Assembly (NCBI GenBank): GCA_027575765.1
Contig: JANBPT010000228.1
Coordinates: 1-52,783 of the forward strand
Source: Tieghemiomyces parasiticus
Lineage: Eukaryota > Kickxellomycota > Dimargaritomycetes > Dimargaritales > Dimargaritaceae
DNA: 52,783 bases
Direction of reading: 5' to 3'
The first letter of the stretch is position 1. Each line of letters opens with the position of its first letter. The notes below the pieces were generated by a model. It did not search any database. It was given only the letters and a program-made list of their open reading frames with translations, and had not been told where the DNA came from. The translations under genes and the position numbers were made by a program. Positions 9,294-20,900 of the stretch are shown piece by piece.

Positions 9294-12200
9294 ATGAATT
9301 CCGTCCCTTACGTGGACGAGCTCATCCGGGAGTACCTCGTGGTAAGTGGCCGGGAGGGCAGCCGCCCTATTAGTGCCCGACCTCTCCTCATATCGCAAGC
9401 CGTCGGGCCCTGGCATTCCAACTGTCAAGTGAATACGCTTTGGCTGTGGTGCTAGGGCGCTGGATACTCGCCCCACTCTACGCCATCTAAGACGCCCTGT
9501 ATCACAACACCATATCTCCATTACGGCCGCACTCCTCCTGCCCCAATTATGTTATCCTGCCTTCAATAGTTTCGTGGGTTCACAAACACTTTGAATACCT
9601 TCGAGGCGGACAACAAGGCCGACAAGGACCGGGCGTTCCAGGTAGGCACAGCAGTTATGTCGTAGCCCCCACACGAGGGCGATCAAAGCCCAACCATCCT
9701 GGCCCATACTGATCATCTGGCCCGTTCACATCTACCTTTCACGCATCTTCCTGCAATGGAGCACAGTCCGATAAGGTCTCCCAGCACCTACTCGACCTGG
9801 CTGCCACCCTCGAAATTGAAAGTGTTCTGAGCTACTGGCGCTACCTAGATCTCCGTCTCTTTTCGCGTCTGGAGGAGCAGTACAGCCCCAGCGTGCGCCA
9901 CATCGAGCAGGAGCTCGTACGCTACTGTATGATTGAAGGTCAGTACCATTACCCTGGAATTGATGACTAGCTGTGAAGTTCAGATTCTAAGCGGAGACGC
10001 CGCCCTGAACTCGCTATCTTACAGTTGCCTACCCCCTGTGACCGTTTCTACTGACACCCCGACAACCTCACAACTTACGATGAACGACAGGTATCGCCCG
10101 AAAGAAGATGGGCAAGGTACTTGCGTGCATCGAGATCTATTCTTCTGAGATGATGCACTCCGCCGAGTGGACGCGCTGGTTTGGTAAGTATACTATGGGG
10201 GTAGACCAGGGATGGGATTTGGCGGGTAGAGTGTCCCCTGCCAACCAAGCGTAACCGCACCCCACCCAGACACGCCCTGACTTATTCACCCTCCTTTCCA
10301 TCGGCTCTCACCACCGCCCAGCCCTTCCCTACCTCCCGGAGCCGGAAAAGACACCGTACTTCCGGCCCTACTTTTCCACCCAGTGGCAGGAGGCCTTCCG
10401 CACGTCACTGCGAAACTTCATCGACACGGTCTTTAAGAATATGCGTAAGTCACCCGATCGTAAGCATGGGAGATCGGTGGCACGCACGTAGACAAACCTA
10501 CTCGGTGGCCCGTCTCCATACTCTAGCTTCCAAACTTAATCCTCACCATACCCACCCCCCACCTTCGCAAATGTTGGCTTCGCAGCACTGCCGGGCTTGT
10601 TAAATTTCGGGGCCGACTTCATTAACCGTCAGAATCTCCAGGCCGAAATCCGTAACCTCAAAGCGAACATCCGTACACTACACAACAAACTGGAGAAGAG
10701 CAGTATCGAGTCGAAGGCTATCCAGCAGAGATTGGAGGCCACGGTGCAGGAACAGGATAGTCTCCGTCGCAGCGCCTCGGCCAAATCCCAGGACCGACCG
10801 ACCTCCATTCACCTCCCACGGGGCGCGGCGGACAATGCAGGTGAGGGCGGCGAACGGGCTCTACAGCCATCGAGCCTCCCAAGCGGCGGCCAGCCCTCTA
10901 ATCACTCCGCCGAGCCCGAGATCATGATGGCTGTGCGGGACGCCACGGCGGATCTGGCTGATATCCGGTCTATCCAGTCCGTGTCCTCCAATGCTACAGC
11001 CGAGGACATCCCCTACGCTGTGGTGAGCCAGGAGATCTACCAGGAACACACCGCCGAGGTCGTCAGCGCCCGGTTCTCTACGGACGGGAACCTCATCGCC
11101 AGCTTCGATACCGACGGGATCGTCAAGTAAGTGCAAAGAAGACAAAGTGACTGAGTGCACAAATCTTACAGGGCTTATGGCCCCCATCATCACCCTTACC
11201 GACCATCAACACCCTCCCCCCTTCTTCTTCGAACCTGCCTAGGATTTGGAGCCACATGCAGGCGCTCACCAAGGCCAATTCGAAGCTGAACTCCATAGCC
11301 GATGTCACCTGCGTCGAGTGGGATCAAAAATCCAGCAAACTGGTATGTCATAGCTTACACTGGGGTTGGGCGCGATCTACCGGGCCCTGCCCGGCCATCG
11401 GACCTCTAGAAGGTGCCGCCCAGATCTGGTCATTAACTCATTACCGCGCACACACGCGACATTGCCAACCTAGCTCTTCATTGGGACCAGTGGCGGCTCG
11501 ATCAAAGTGTACAACACAGAGTCCAAGGCGGTCGTCCACGACTTCATTTGCCCATCCCGACATCCTTAGTAAGTGACTCTGATTGAACTGGCCCAGCACT
11601 ACCGAATTACACTATCCCAGCTAGCCGACTGCCAAGCAGCCCGTGGAGGACCCTCCCACCTAACCCTCTGCCCTTCCTTTATCCACTCTATGCGATATCC
11701 AGTGTCACTCACCTCTGTTGCACGCCCAACGCCGCGGTGCTGGTAAGCGTCTCCTCCAACATTCACACCGGTGGCAGCCGTTCGCCCGTCCAAACGTTCC
11801 CCTCCATAGGCCTTCCCGAGACCGGCGGGGTCGATCCTGCCGTACCCCGGACAGAGCAACTCATTTCCACTTGGGACTGGAAGACACGCACCAACCAGGT
11901 GAGTAGCCAGGCTATTCCTGAACGGCAACAGCAAGCTAGGCCTTGCCACCCGTTCAATTGGCCACATCATACGGCTGACCATGACGATCCGCTGATCGAT
12001 ATTACTCCCGGACTTTACGTCCCTCAGAACAACTACAAACTGGATACGGACGCCCAGGGGATCTGCAGTGTACGGTTCAATCACAATGGCCAGCTCCTTG
12101 TGGTGGCAGAAGTATCGGGGCGCATCCACATTCTCGGTAGGTTTATTCATAGGAGGAGGGGGAGAGACACATGGCCTACAGTCCACGGAATCGTCCGAGT

Positions 12201-13008
12201 CGTGAAACGGCTCTTGTGAGGCACTCTATTAACCTGGTGTTAAATCTTACGCGCTTCTTGCATGGCCACTCGCATACAGATGCCAGCACCCTAACAAGTA
12301 TCGCCCAGTGGCAAGTGGAAGACCAACAGCTCTGTCTGGCCGTGTTCAGCTTCGATGAGAACGAAATTATCTGCATCAACACGGATAACCAGGTAGGTAT
12401 CCCTTTACGTTTGGTCGCCGATCCACTAGTCCAGTGTAGAATATCTGCAGCAATTTATACGCAGCCCCCCGGCTCACTAGCGCCCCTTCCCAAATTTGAT
12501 CTATCCGCCTGCATTTTCTGCGTCCTCAGGTATCGACCTGGTCGCTGCATAAACCGGGTACCTGTACGAGCCCACTCGTACCCACCACGCGGGCTCCTGA
12601 GATGGGGGGTCAGTCGCTCACCCCGCATACCGTCGCCGTGAGCGACGACGCCCAGCATAGCGTCGCGCTCCTAGGTCCCTGTCAGGCCGCCGTCTACATG
12701 GTAAGTATGAGTATAGGCAAGGTCTTCAGCAACCCGCCTAGAGTTTGGAGAATTGTTGGCGTAGGTTACCATGCCGTTCGGTCGGAAAAAGCCGCGCTGA
12801 CGCCTGTTTTTTTTCTGTCGCACCTCACCCCCCCCCGACTTCCTTTGCCGGCCACTTCAAGATGAAATCGGGTAAGCTGCTCCAAAACCTTAAACGTCAC
12901 AGCCAGCCCATCACCAGCGTCGACTGGGCCGCCGATCAAAATGTGCTTCTAACAGCTGGCGAGGATGGCCTGATTCGGGTGTACCAATTGTCTAAAGTGC
13001 TGCCTTAA
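9294..13008 (+). CDS. WDR91 homologue: LisH, coiled coil and WD40 repeats (13 exons)
   Basis: Reconstructed exons: 9294-9341, 9570-9641, 9767-9938, 10091-10183, 10322-10444, 10586-11126, 11243-11342, 11474-11568, 11703-11898, 12028-12136, 12280-12392, 12530-12700, 12862-13008. They total 1980 nt (659 aa) with every junction GT/AG and in frame. The N-terminus (YVDELIREYLV, then FRGFTNTLNTFEAD) is a LisH-like motif collinear with animal WDR91. SYWRYLDLRLFSRLEEQY and FRPYFSTQWQEAF also match family blocks. A coiled coil lies at about 175-230, followed by seven-bladed WD40 repeats from about 320 (DGIVKIWS) to the end. In animals WDR91 is a Rab7 effector that lowers endosomal PI3P during early-to-late endosome conversion; that role here is inferred. 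Introns are 110-228 nt. Confidence 0.88.
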
Positions 13009-13380
13009 AACCACTCAACTTCACGGCTTGGCGGAGATAACGATCAATGTGTGGGCATATCCTCTAGATCCTTTACAGTCCGGTCTCTTTTATGTACGTT
13101 TTGAATTACTTCACTGCGTATATTCCTAATACATTCCATAGCTCAGCTAGTTTACCATCCTCAATTGTCAAAGTCGTAATATGCCCAGAAAAGTGCTACA
13201 GTCCTCAATGGGGTTTGATGTATATCCACGATATGGCAATTAGTCATAATAAGTATCAAACTTAGAAATCGATTTAATTAGCAGGATAAAGGGCCCAGCA
13301 GAAGTTAACGGGAAGGACAACAGGTCACGGTCCGCCGGTGGGGCCACGACGGAAGGGCACTGCTGGACTACCTCCAGGCC
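13009..13380. other. Convergent 3' region between the WDR91 homologue and UBC9
   Basis: AT-rich 3' flanks of two convergent genes (372 bp), presumably containing both polyadenylation regions. No gene is seen. Confidence 0.6.
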
Positions 13381-13857
13381 TTATTTGGGAATATTCTCGC
13401 GGGCCTGTTGCCGCACACGCTTGTTGTACAACTCCCGATTCTTCTTGAACAGACTATACGCCTCGGCCTGGGCCGGGCTCTCAGGGTTAGGGTTATCAAG
13501 CAAATCCTGAATCCCCAGCAGAATCTGTTTGACGGTGATGCCTGGTTTCCAATCCTCGTCGGCATTCACGATCGACAGGCACACTGTTCCCGACGGGTAC
13601 ACGTTGGGGTGGAACAGTGGCGGCGTGAACTTGCACTTGGGCGGCTTGGTTGGGTAGTCTTCCGGGAACAAAATGTCCAGTTTGTACACCCCGTGCTCCC
13701 AATCCGTGCCGGGCTTGCCCGGGATACCGACCTGCCACGTCATAAGATCGAGCGTCCCATCCGCTGCCTTGCTAGGCCGCGCGTAGAACCCGAATGGATG
13801 ATCTTTGCGCCATTGCTTGCGCTCCTCTAGGAGTCGCACGCGACAGATGCCGTCCAT
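13381..13857 (-). CDS. UBC9: SUMO-conjugating enzyme UBC9
   Basis: Intronless gene of 158 aa, the usual family length. It has the UBC9 N-terminus ([17 protein letters not shown]) with the SUMO-binding basic helix and the KPPKCKF loop. The HPN motif is in [12 protein letters not shown] and the catalytic cysteine is C93 in GTVCLSIV, the position found in yeast and human UBC9. The helical C-terminus includes DPAQAEAY-like SPAQAEAY. It accepts SUMO as a thioester from the Aos1-Uba2 E1 and passes it to lysines, mostly in the nucleus. It converges with the WDR91-like gene. The start at 13857 matches the family start exactly. Other fungal UBC9 genes usually carry introns, so the intronless form is notable. 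Confidence 0.97.
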   Translation of the reverse strand: MDGICRVRLLEERKQWRKDHPFGFYARPSKAADGTLDLMTWQVGIPGKPGTDWEHGVYKLDILFPEDYPTKPPKCKFTPPLFHPNVYPSGTVCLSIVNADEDWKPGITVKQILLGIQDLLDNPNPESPAQAEAYSLFKKNRELYNKRVRQQARENIPK

Positions 13858-14948
13858 GGAGGGTGGAGAGGGGTGTTGTGAATGATGTCCAGAGGTTAAT
13901 GAAAATGAGGCAATGTAGAAAGAAAAAGGGATGCGGAAGGCAAAGAGGAAGAGCCTAGGCCAGGAAGGTCTACAGGCGAGAGTTAGGATGGAATGTAGGG
14001 ATCCCGGGGAACCCCGACCACATGCGAATGGTGTCTATGTGTTTGTTGTTGACGGGAGGAGGAAAAGGACGTGGGGCCCCTCTACTGTCCTTAAGTTACT
14101 GCGGAAGCCAGGTAGAAGGCATAAACTGCAGTACTGCTCTAAGCCCATGGCGGGGGCTGAATATTCGCACTATAGAACACCACAGGGTGGTGGGCAGGCC
14201 CAAATTATACACGATGGATTTAATGAATCCCGTTTCTTAGTCTGACCCAGACCTGGTTGCCTGGAAACTGGGTCGTCATTTAGCGGGCAGGCGCTCGGTA
14301 GACCAACCAAACGCCAACTTGCGTGGTCCCAGCAGCAGCTGCTGATTATAAAGGTTGGGTTGTTTAAATTACAAAACTAGTAGAGAATCGAAGCCGAGGT
14401 CTTGCATCAACAATATAACGTACTAAGCTTGCATCTTTAAGATAGTATGGAGATGACAGCATGAATATATATCCTTAGAGAGAACACAAAAATGATCTGC
14501 TAACGAATAATTCAGGAGGATAAGGGAATGGCTGTACCTATAATAGGAAAACACGATGTAGGGTTGTAACAGGCTTCTTTAGACCTTCCCTATAGTCCAA
14601 TTATCAAACTTCAAAAAGCATCACGTTATTTAGGTGTTACAAAAAAAGTGTTAGCTACAGTTGCTATGGCTATGTACCAGGCTTTAGTCCCCTCCGCATT
14701 GCGCACATTTATAACTTCCTGCGGCCACTAATACATCACAAGCAATAACAATCCTCTATTTAAGAGGGAAAACGTGGCCAATTTACGTTAATTTATTGAT
14801 TAATACATGTCTGCAAAACAAAAATAAAATTGATAGAGCTTAGGGCTAGATACAATGTGGCAGAACAGTGCAATTCACATATGGGAAGATGACCCAGTAT
14901 ATCTTATCTTATATTAATATATACATTATTCCAACCTACAAAAATCGC
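13858..14948. other. UBC9 upstream region grading into an AT-rich island
   Basis: The first ~400 bp are purine-rich on the plus strand (pyrimidine-rich on the UBC9 strand) and probably form the UBC9 promoter/5' UTR. From about 14340 the sequence becomes AT-rich, leading into the tRNA-Leu gene. No protein gene is supported. Confidence 0.55.
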
Positions 14949-15032
14949 GGTGGCTTGGCCGAGTGGTCTAAGGCGCCGGACTTAAGTTCCGGTCTCCAAA
15001 CGGAGGCGTGGGTTCGAACCCCACAGTCACCA
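14949..15032 (+). tRNA. tRNA-Leu (anticodon UAA)
   Basis: 84-nt class II tRNA without intron. The acceptor stem GGTGGCT/AGTCACC pairs with one G-T wobble. Box A is TGGCCGAGTGG and box B is GGTTCGAACCC (15011-15021). The anticodon arm is CCGGA-CTTAAGT-TCCGG, giving anticodon TAA (decodes UUA). A long variable arm (TCTCCAAACGGAGG) is typical of leucine tRNA, and the discriminator is A. A T9 Pol III terminator follows at 15045. Confidence 0.97.
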
Positions 15033-15044
15033 TCGCGTATGATA

Positions 15045-15053
15045 TTTTTTTTT
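15045..15053 (+). terminator. Pol III terminator of tRNA-Leu (T9)
   Basis: A run of nine T residues starting 13 nt after the tRNA-Leu discriminator base, the normal RNA polymerase III termination signal. Confidence 0.85.
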
Positions 15054-16517
15054 CTAATGATATGCTGATTTTGTTTAGCCTGGCTGCAACAAGGTGGTGG
15101 GCTTCTGCACTGTAGTTAGCTAACGTATGTTACCCACGTTTTCTCTAGCCAGTATTGGTATCAGCATCCAAAAGCTATTGTCTGCAGAAACCCCCTTAGC
15201 ATCAGTCACTGGCCATACCAAGTGACTCACTAAACTCTTCTTGACTAACTGCTAACAACAGAACCTTGAGTTTCTGGTCCACTCCTTTTTGAGAAAGACT
15301 AGCACCATTCAATAGCCCTTAAGGCACTGATAAATATAGTATAGGTTGCAACCATGTATGTCATAGTTTTCAAGTTATTTCCGTTTTCATGATTTTTCGA
15401 AAAACAATCCATGAGCTTTTACAATGTTGAAAAGTGTAGGAGAATTTGTGGTGCTAAGTTCTGGGACAAATAGTAGGTCACTAGGTAGCCTAGGGCTCTA
15501 CAACAGCCAGGCAGTACAGGACAATGGTCTACGACCAATGGCACAAAAATAAAGAAATAAAAGTTGCTCACTTTTGTGATAATGTAAATAATATGGGACC
15601 ACAATAGCATCCCAGCTATGCAAAAATAAGTAAAAACAATATAGAAGATAAATAAAAATGGATAAATTAACTGGCAAGCCCTTGCCTACCTGCACAGGTT
15701 TACTTCTTATACTTGTGCGTTGGGAAGGATTTACATCTCCCTGCATATTGCCTGTAACCTTAAAACATTGAGTGGCCTTTCCCCCTAAAGGGTATTGGTG
15801 GTTGTTTACACTTTTAGGGTATTGACGTGCCCATTAGATACCTTCAAAAGATAAATACAGTGTTGGCACCACAAACATGTAATAAGATGACAAGGTTGGG
15901 AGGTCTTAGTTAGACCAGACTTTGGAATATGATAATTGGAATAGTGTAAAAGCCAAATACTGTTCCTGGAAGAGGAAAGAGGCCGGGTATTAATTCATGT
16001 TGCTTTACTAATGGAGACACGCCCTTGTGCATGTAGGCTGGGGCGCTCAGATCAAAGATTGAGTTTAGTCAACAATGGTATCATAGGCTAGTAAGCCCTG
16101 TTGTTATGAGAAACTTGGATCCCTATAATAAGGTGATCCCCTAAAGTGGGCGTGGCTGGTTGGCCCATCACAAATGTTGTGGTTAGCCGCAGCTAATTAC
16201 AATCCAGCATTATCAATGCCATCCGCCAGGGGGCAGTAACCAAAGCTTCTGGGTGCCTAAACCAAAATTATCAATAATCCTGGCTTCCTTTGATTGTTAA
16301 AAGAAGAAAAGTTTATTGCCATAAACAGGCATGAGTTCGACGTCCAATAGCCAGTATAAAACGGGCCCAAGTCAGACCCTACGAATGAACGACAGCTTTT
16401 TACTGGCCATTTTCGTTTCAATACAATCGCGCCAATTTTCCATTTATATTAATTTTTGGTCAAGCCCTACACTTTAAAAGGAGTTTTAATATGCAACGCA
16501 CAACACAAATATCACGT
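15054..16517. other. AT-rich intergenic island between two tRNA genes
   Basis: Clearly AT-richer than the rest of the window, with no coding bias in any frame. It contains the palindrome GTTAGCTAAC (15114-15123) and two copies of TGGTATCA (15156-15163, 16076-16083) that resemble a retroelement primer-binding start. No LTR pair or integrase/RT fragment can be read, so a transposon relic is only a possibility. Confidence 0.5.
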
Positions 16518-16599
16518 GTCAGTGTGCCAGAGTGGTTAATGGGTATGACTCGAAATCATATGGGCTTCGCCCGCGCAGGTTCAAATCCTGCCGCTGACG
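16518..16599 (+). tRNA. tRNA-Ser (anticodon CGA)
   Basis: 82-nt class II tRNA without intron. The acceptor stem GTCAGTG/CGCTGAC pairs with one wobble. The anticodon arm is TATGA-CTCGAAA-TCATA with anticodon CGA (decodes UCG). The variable arm is TGGGCTTCGCCCG, box B is GGTTCAAATCC (16578-16588), and the discriminator is G as in eukaryotic serine tRNAs. Confidence 0.97.
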
Positions 16600-16603
16600 T
16601 TTT
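16600..16603 (+). terminator. Pol III terminator of tRNA-Ser (T4)
   Basis: TTTT begins directly after the discriminator base; a second TTT and TTTT follow within 12 nt. Confidence 0.7.
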
Positions 16604-16905
16604 ATTATTTTACCGATACATCGGTCGTACGATGATTCCAGCTCTGTCTGTCTAGCACATTCTCTTACTCGTTTGTGCTTTTCCGATTTACTCTCGTTCA
16701 TAGACGCTGTCAGCTCATAATTATTTTATGGAAACCTGTTAACAGCCATGGTGGCCCTAAATAATAGAAAGGCAAGCCGAGATCGCGGATAGCTTACAGA
16801 CTAAAGCACTTAGTATAGTTAAGTGAGGGTATATTTAGGATATGAACGTGCAGTTCAAGGATAATACACAAGTTTATTAATAAACAGTGACCGGCTGTCA
16901 AATTA
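16604..16905. other. Spacer between tRNA-Ser and the PPPY-protein gene
   Basis: About 300 bp of AT-rich sequence, probably including the 3' UTR of the minus-strand gene at 16906-17940. Nothing else is seen. Confidence 0.5.
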
Positions 16906-17940
16906 CTACTCACACGCACTGTAGGCCAGGGAAGCCGTTGGGTGATAATGACGATAGGGCGGCGGCTCGACCTGGGCGGATGGTGAACATGGGATCTGAT
17001 TTTCGAGGTACTGGACGAGACGATCCGCGAAATTAGCCGTTGAATCCTGTGGGGTTTGATGATAGTCAAGGCCCAAGCCACCGTCATCGCAGCCATCTTT
17101 GTCTTCGTCGGAGTAGCGGCTCCACGTCCCTTTGCTATAGCTGTCGGGCGTATAGCGTGGTAAACTGGCCATTGGTACTGCGTACGTGTCACTCAGAGTT
17201 ACGTTGCCACCATAGTGCGCGCTGGCGGTTGCCGGATAGCGATCAAATTCGAATGCGGCACCGTCGGTGTCGTCGCTATCATCGTCCAGGCCGTACGATT
17301 TATAGGCAGTGGTCATTTCCCCTGCTGTTTGCGTGAGAGTCGGTCCTGCCCCCCTGTTACCGACCTCGTCCTTTTCATCATTTCTGTCATTCATTACGGT
17401 ACAGACGTCATCAGTATCAGCTTCGTAGCGGCTACTATGATGTTGGTTAAAGGGGGTCGCTCCGTCATGATGGTTCAGATGACGCTTAGCGTGGCGGCTC
17501 GAGTATCCTGTAGACGCGGTGCGCGGGTAGAGAAACTTCATCAAGTGGCCCTCAACTGGGATACCATACAGAGGGTATGTCGAGCCGATTATTTCGGGTG
17601 CGTGACTCTGACGCCGGAGAGGAACGTAACGCTTGTGGGGACGGCACCGTGAGTACTGCCTGCTGGGCTTCTGGGCAATATAAGCGTCCGTGGGCGAAGG
17701 TGAAGAGAGGGGATACTCCGCTGGGGTGGTGGCGCTATATAGCGGTGGTGAAACCGATAGGTAGGACCGAGAGTCGGTTGCTGAGGCAAAGTCCCGGTTG
17801 GCGTACAGGAAATCGGCTGGTACGGCCTTGGGTGATGCCACTACCGGGGAGGGTAGACCCTCCAGATGGAAGGTGGGGCTCCTCTTAGGTCGACTCGAGT
17901 GGCGGTGGAGGACCGCGGTTGAACCCTGAGTGTTTCCCAT
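16906..17940 (-). CDS. Uncharacterised protein with MGNTQGS start and PPPY motif
   Basis: Single-exon frame; 344 aa from the ATG at 17940. The frame is open upstream, but that part is proline-rich 5' leader-like sequence and the ATG at 17940 gives a glycine-2 start (MGNTQGS) compatible with N-myristoylation, although residue 6 is G rather than the preferred S/T. There are no folded domains, signal peptide or membrane segments. The protein is rich in S, P, Y, R and H. An acidic stretch lies near 218-228 (GLDDDSDDTDG) and another near 278-287 (SDEDKDGCDD). A PPPY motif at 326-329 (VEPPPYRH) is a classic ligand for WW domains such as those of Rsp5/NEDD4 ubiquitin ligases. I do not recognise the family. 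A membrane-tethered Rsp5 adaptor role is speculation. Confidence 0.66.
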   Translation of the reverse strand: MGNTQGSTAVLHRHSSRPKRSPTFHLEGLPSPVVASPKAVPADFLYANRDFASATDSRSYLSVSPPLYSATTPAEYPLSSPSPTDAYIAQKPSRQYSRCRPHKRYVPLRRQSHAPEIIGSTYPLYGIPVEGHLMKFLYPRTASTGYSSRHAKRHLNHHDGATPFNQHHSSRYEADTDDVCTVMNDRNDEKDEVGNRGAGPTLTQTAGEMTTAYKSYGLDDDSDDTDGAAFEFDRYPATASAHYGGNVTLSDTYAVPMASLPRYTPDSYSKGTWSRYSDEDKDGCDDGGLGLDYHQTPQDSTANFADRLVQYLENQIPCSPSAQVEPPPYRHYHPTASLAYSACE

Positions 17941-20900
17941 ATCGGTCAAGGTGGTCTGCAAGGGGTGTGCGGGATTAGGAAAGGGCGGAGGAGGGAAGAA
18001 ATGCGACGCAGGTAGCGTAGGTTGACAAAATAAGGAGGTATAGTGTAATGGTGGTAACTGATACCGCGGCGATAATCGCATGAAGCTGTACTGGGTTGGA
18101 GAGGCAATGATATGGCTTGCGAGAGATAAAGAAATGGGGAAGAACGACAGTTAAATCGCAAGCTACTACTTAAGCACACAATGATGGTTGGCAGAGAGAT
18201 GGGTTGGCTGTACGGGGAGTGTGAAATACGTGTTCCGGGGTGGCGGGCATGAGTGGAAGGGAGAGGGAAGTAACCAAGGGTTAAATAGTCGGCCAAAAGA
18301 AAGGAGGGTAGAGGGAAAGGTGACCGTAATACCTTTTAAGTGACGCGGGCATGTATGGGAGGAGGCAAAAAAAGGGTGGCACATACCAATGAAGGTCGTG
18401 AAGGAAGGTGGCGAGAGAAGGCGTTCGTGGTTTCAGGCAGGGGATTTGCGAACCAGTGCCCGGGTAAAAGAACACCGGCTTATTGTCACGGGTGTCACGC
18501 GGGAGGATTATAAAACAGCACTAAACGAACAATAGATGGCGGTCAGTGCGATGAAGTGGCGCACGCGGCTCGGCAACGATGACGTGGGAAGAGGGATGTG
18601 ACAGGTTTCCCTGGTTTTCAACGGCAAATACTGGGTAGCTGTGGACCGTCTATAGTGGGAACCTACAGTAGATTGAGGGCGGAGGGTCTCTGTCAGATGA
18701 TGAGGCCCAGACGCTGGACTGCGAAGAGAGTATGATACAGTTGCGCAATACAGGGCAGAACTGGAATAAGACTACAGGGGGCTGGGATATAGCTGTCAAG
18801 AAAGCGGTAGATACAGACTGGATCACAACTGCGATACGTTAGCTCTGACCAAGGTGGTGGGGTATATACGGCGGTCAAGGTACGAGAAGGCAGCAGACAT
18901 TTCATTGCGGTCGAGGCTTATGAGTGGTTGGATAGCGGACGACGTGATACGCGGTTTAAATAAAGTAGGCCAAGGGCAGTCGCAATCAGAGAATCCTTGT
19001 AGAGACCGGAGGCAGGTAAAGGATTAGGTCAGGGCTGATTAAGTAGTCAGACGACCTTCTGGTTAAGAACCGTGCTTGAGAACGTGTCGATAAGCTAAAC
19101 CCGACTTCGTAGAAAGCCGTTGTTTAGAGGCGCGGCGGCCCAAAGTCTGGTGAAGACGTGGTCTAAAAATATACCAGTGAAGTGTACCGCGGGAAATCGT
19201 CGGTCCGATGCTGATGGGATCACCTTTCTAACAATAGTAACCCTTTAGGGAAACCGGTGCGGTGACAGCGATGAAGTTAATGATGCAGGGAAAGTTGCAA
19301 GGGCATGTGTGGGATAAAGTAATAGCCTGCAGAGGATTCGTTATGACACTGGGTGAGGAGAGATTGGGAAGGGGTAGAGGACCGCTAACATACGGCATAG
19401 CAAGGCTATTGGGTCCATATGAAGGAGGGAAGAATTCCCAGGGAAGGCAAGGGGTTGAGGGTGCTGAGTAATGGGGTTGGTCACGGGTACGAATGAAGTG
19501 GAATCGACGCCTAGGGCTAACAGCTATTGGTGAAGAGGCACAGCATGGGGGGGGCAAAGCCGGAGAGAAAGGGAAGGCACGCTGAACGCTACCACTCGAA
19601 TCGAAATGGCGGTGTAAATAATGACGGGGATAAACGGAGGAGATCTATAAATACATATAGCAGCCTCCCCTCTGTGCCCTACCTCTCCCAAGTGCCGCCC
19701 CAGCATACACTGGGGAATCAAGCTGTTGATAGGGTAAACGTGGAGGCTTTGTGCCACCGTTGGCAATACTCATAGGCGGATAGAAGTATCGCCATCCAAT
19801 ACACATAATAATCGACTGGAGACAAGGGAAGAGGTGCTTGTCGAATTATGTACATGGCGTCAAAGAGACTATAATTTACCCGCGGCGTGTGATACAGGAC
19901 GTCCTTAGCCACAGCCACATTGTGGCACCCATAAACCACACTGGACTTTACATACACCCACATCGACCAGGCCCCGCTGGTACCTGACGCGTTACCATAC
20001 AAACCGGCTGCCCGTACCGCTGGAGTTCCATACAATTCCCGGCGAACTCGCACCACCAACTCACGAACCCACTGTCCTTGCAAAAACCCCTACAAACCCA
20101 CGACTCATAGCATCCCAAAGTCGTTATATGAACCGCCGAGTTCGCCCTGATGAAACCGGCCTCCCTTCTGTCATATATTTTTCTTATTTCTTGACAGTGC
20201 GTAGCACTCGCCACCTCCGGGTGGATTCCTACCTCCCTTTCCAATAAGCCACCCTGCTACGCCTTCCGCATCGTTGGCCCTTGCACCCCATTTACGGGCT
20301 CCACACGCATAAAGGCCTGTGTCTTGGAGGCATTGGATCCCTGCTAATAGCACGGGTAATTAGCTGAGATACTCTATACCATAACGAAGTTTATGCCCCG
20401 AAGGATGACAAGTCCATCTCGCAGATAGGCGAGCATGACAATATCGACAGTGTTTGTTTATTATACGTCAAACGACTGCCAGATATCAATAGAATCTGTA
20501 TCCAACTTTTCATCTCTTTACTACATTTGAGTGGTTTTAGATGTTGCGATATAAGGTCAGGTTGTTTCGTACTGGGATGGGGAAGGTCCTTAGTACCAGT
20601 AATAATAACCAGTAAAGAACTCAGATCTCTAATAGTTTTCTGCACTTTGCATTAACTCTTGGCAGCAACACGACCCCGCTTCTGGACCATGTCGAAAGGT
20701 TTACCCTCACAGAGCAATCCGCAGGAGCAAGGTCAGCCGCGTCACTGGTGTCAGATGGCACCCTCCAGTGGCGACAATTACTTGGGACGACGCTCAAACT
20801 GTGAATTATTACAATATCAATGCTCTTCGCCAAGGCTTATACAGTATATCGCAACAGAATTGATGGCGACCCTTGAGCCATAACATGCTAGCTGACCACG

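Noticed and set aside
14381..14450. tRNA-like sequence on the minus strand (CTTCGATTC box-B resemblance)
   Set aside because: T-arm and anticodon stems do not pair, so no cloverleaf can be formed.
19718..20083. 121-codon minus-strand frame that looks protein-like
   Set aside because: No ATG start, third positions not biased, and no splice-linked neighbours found.
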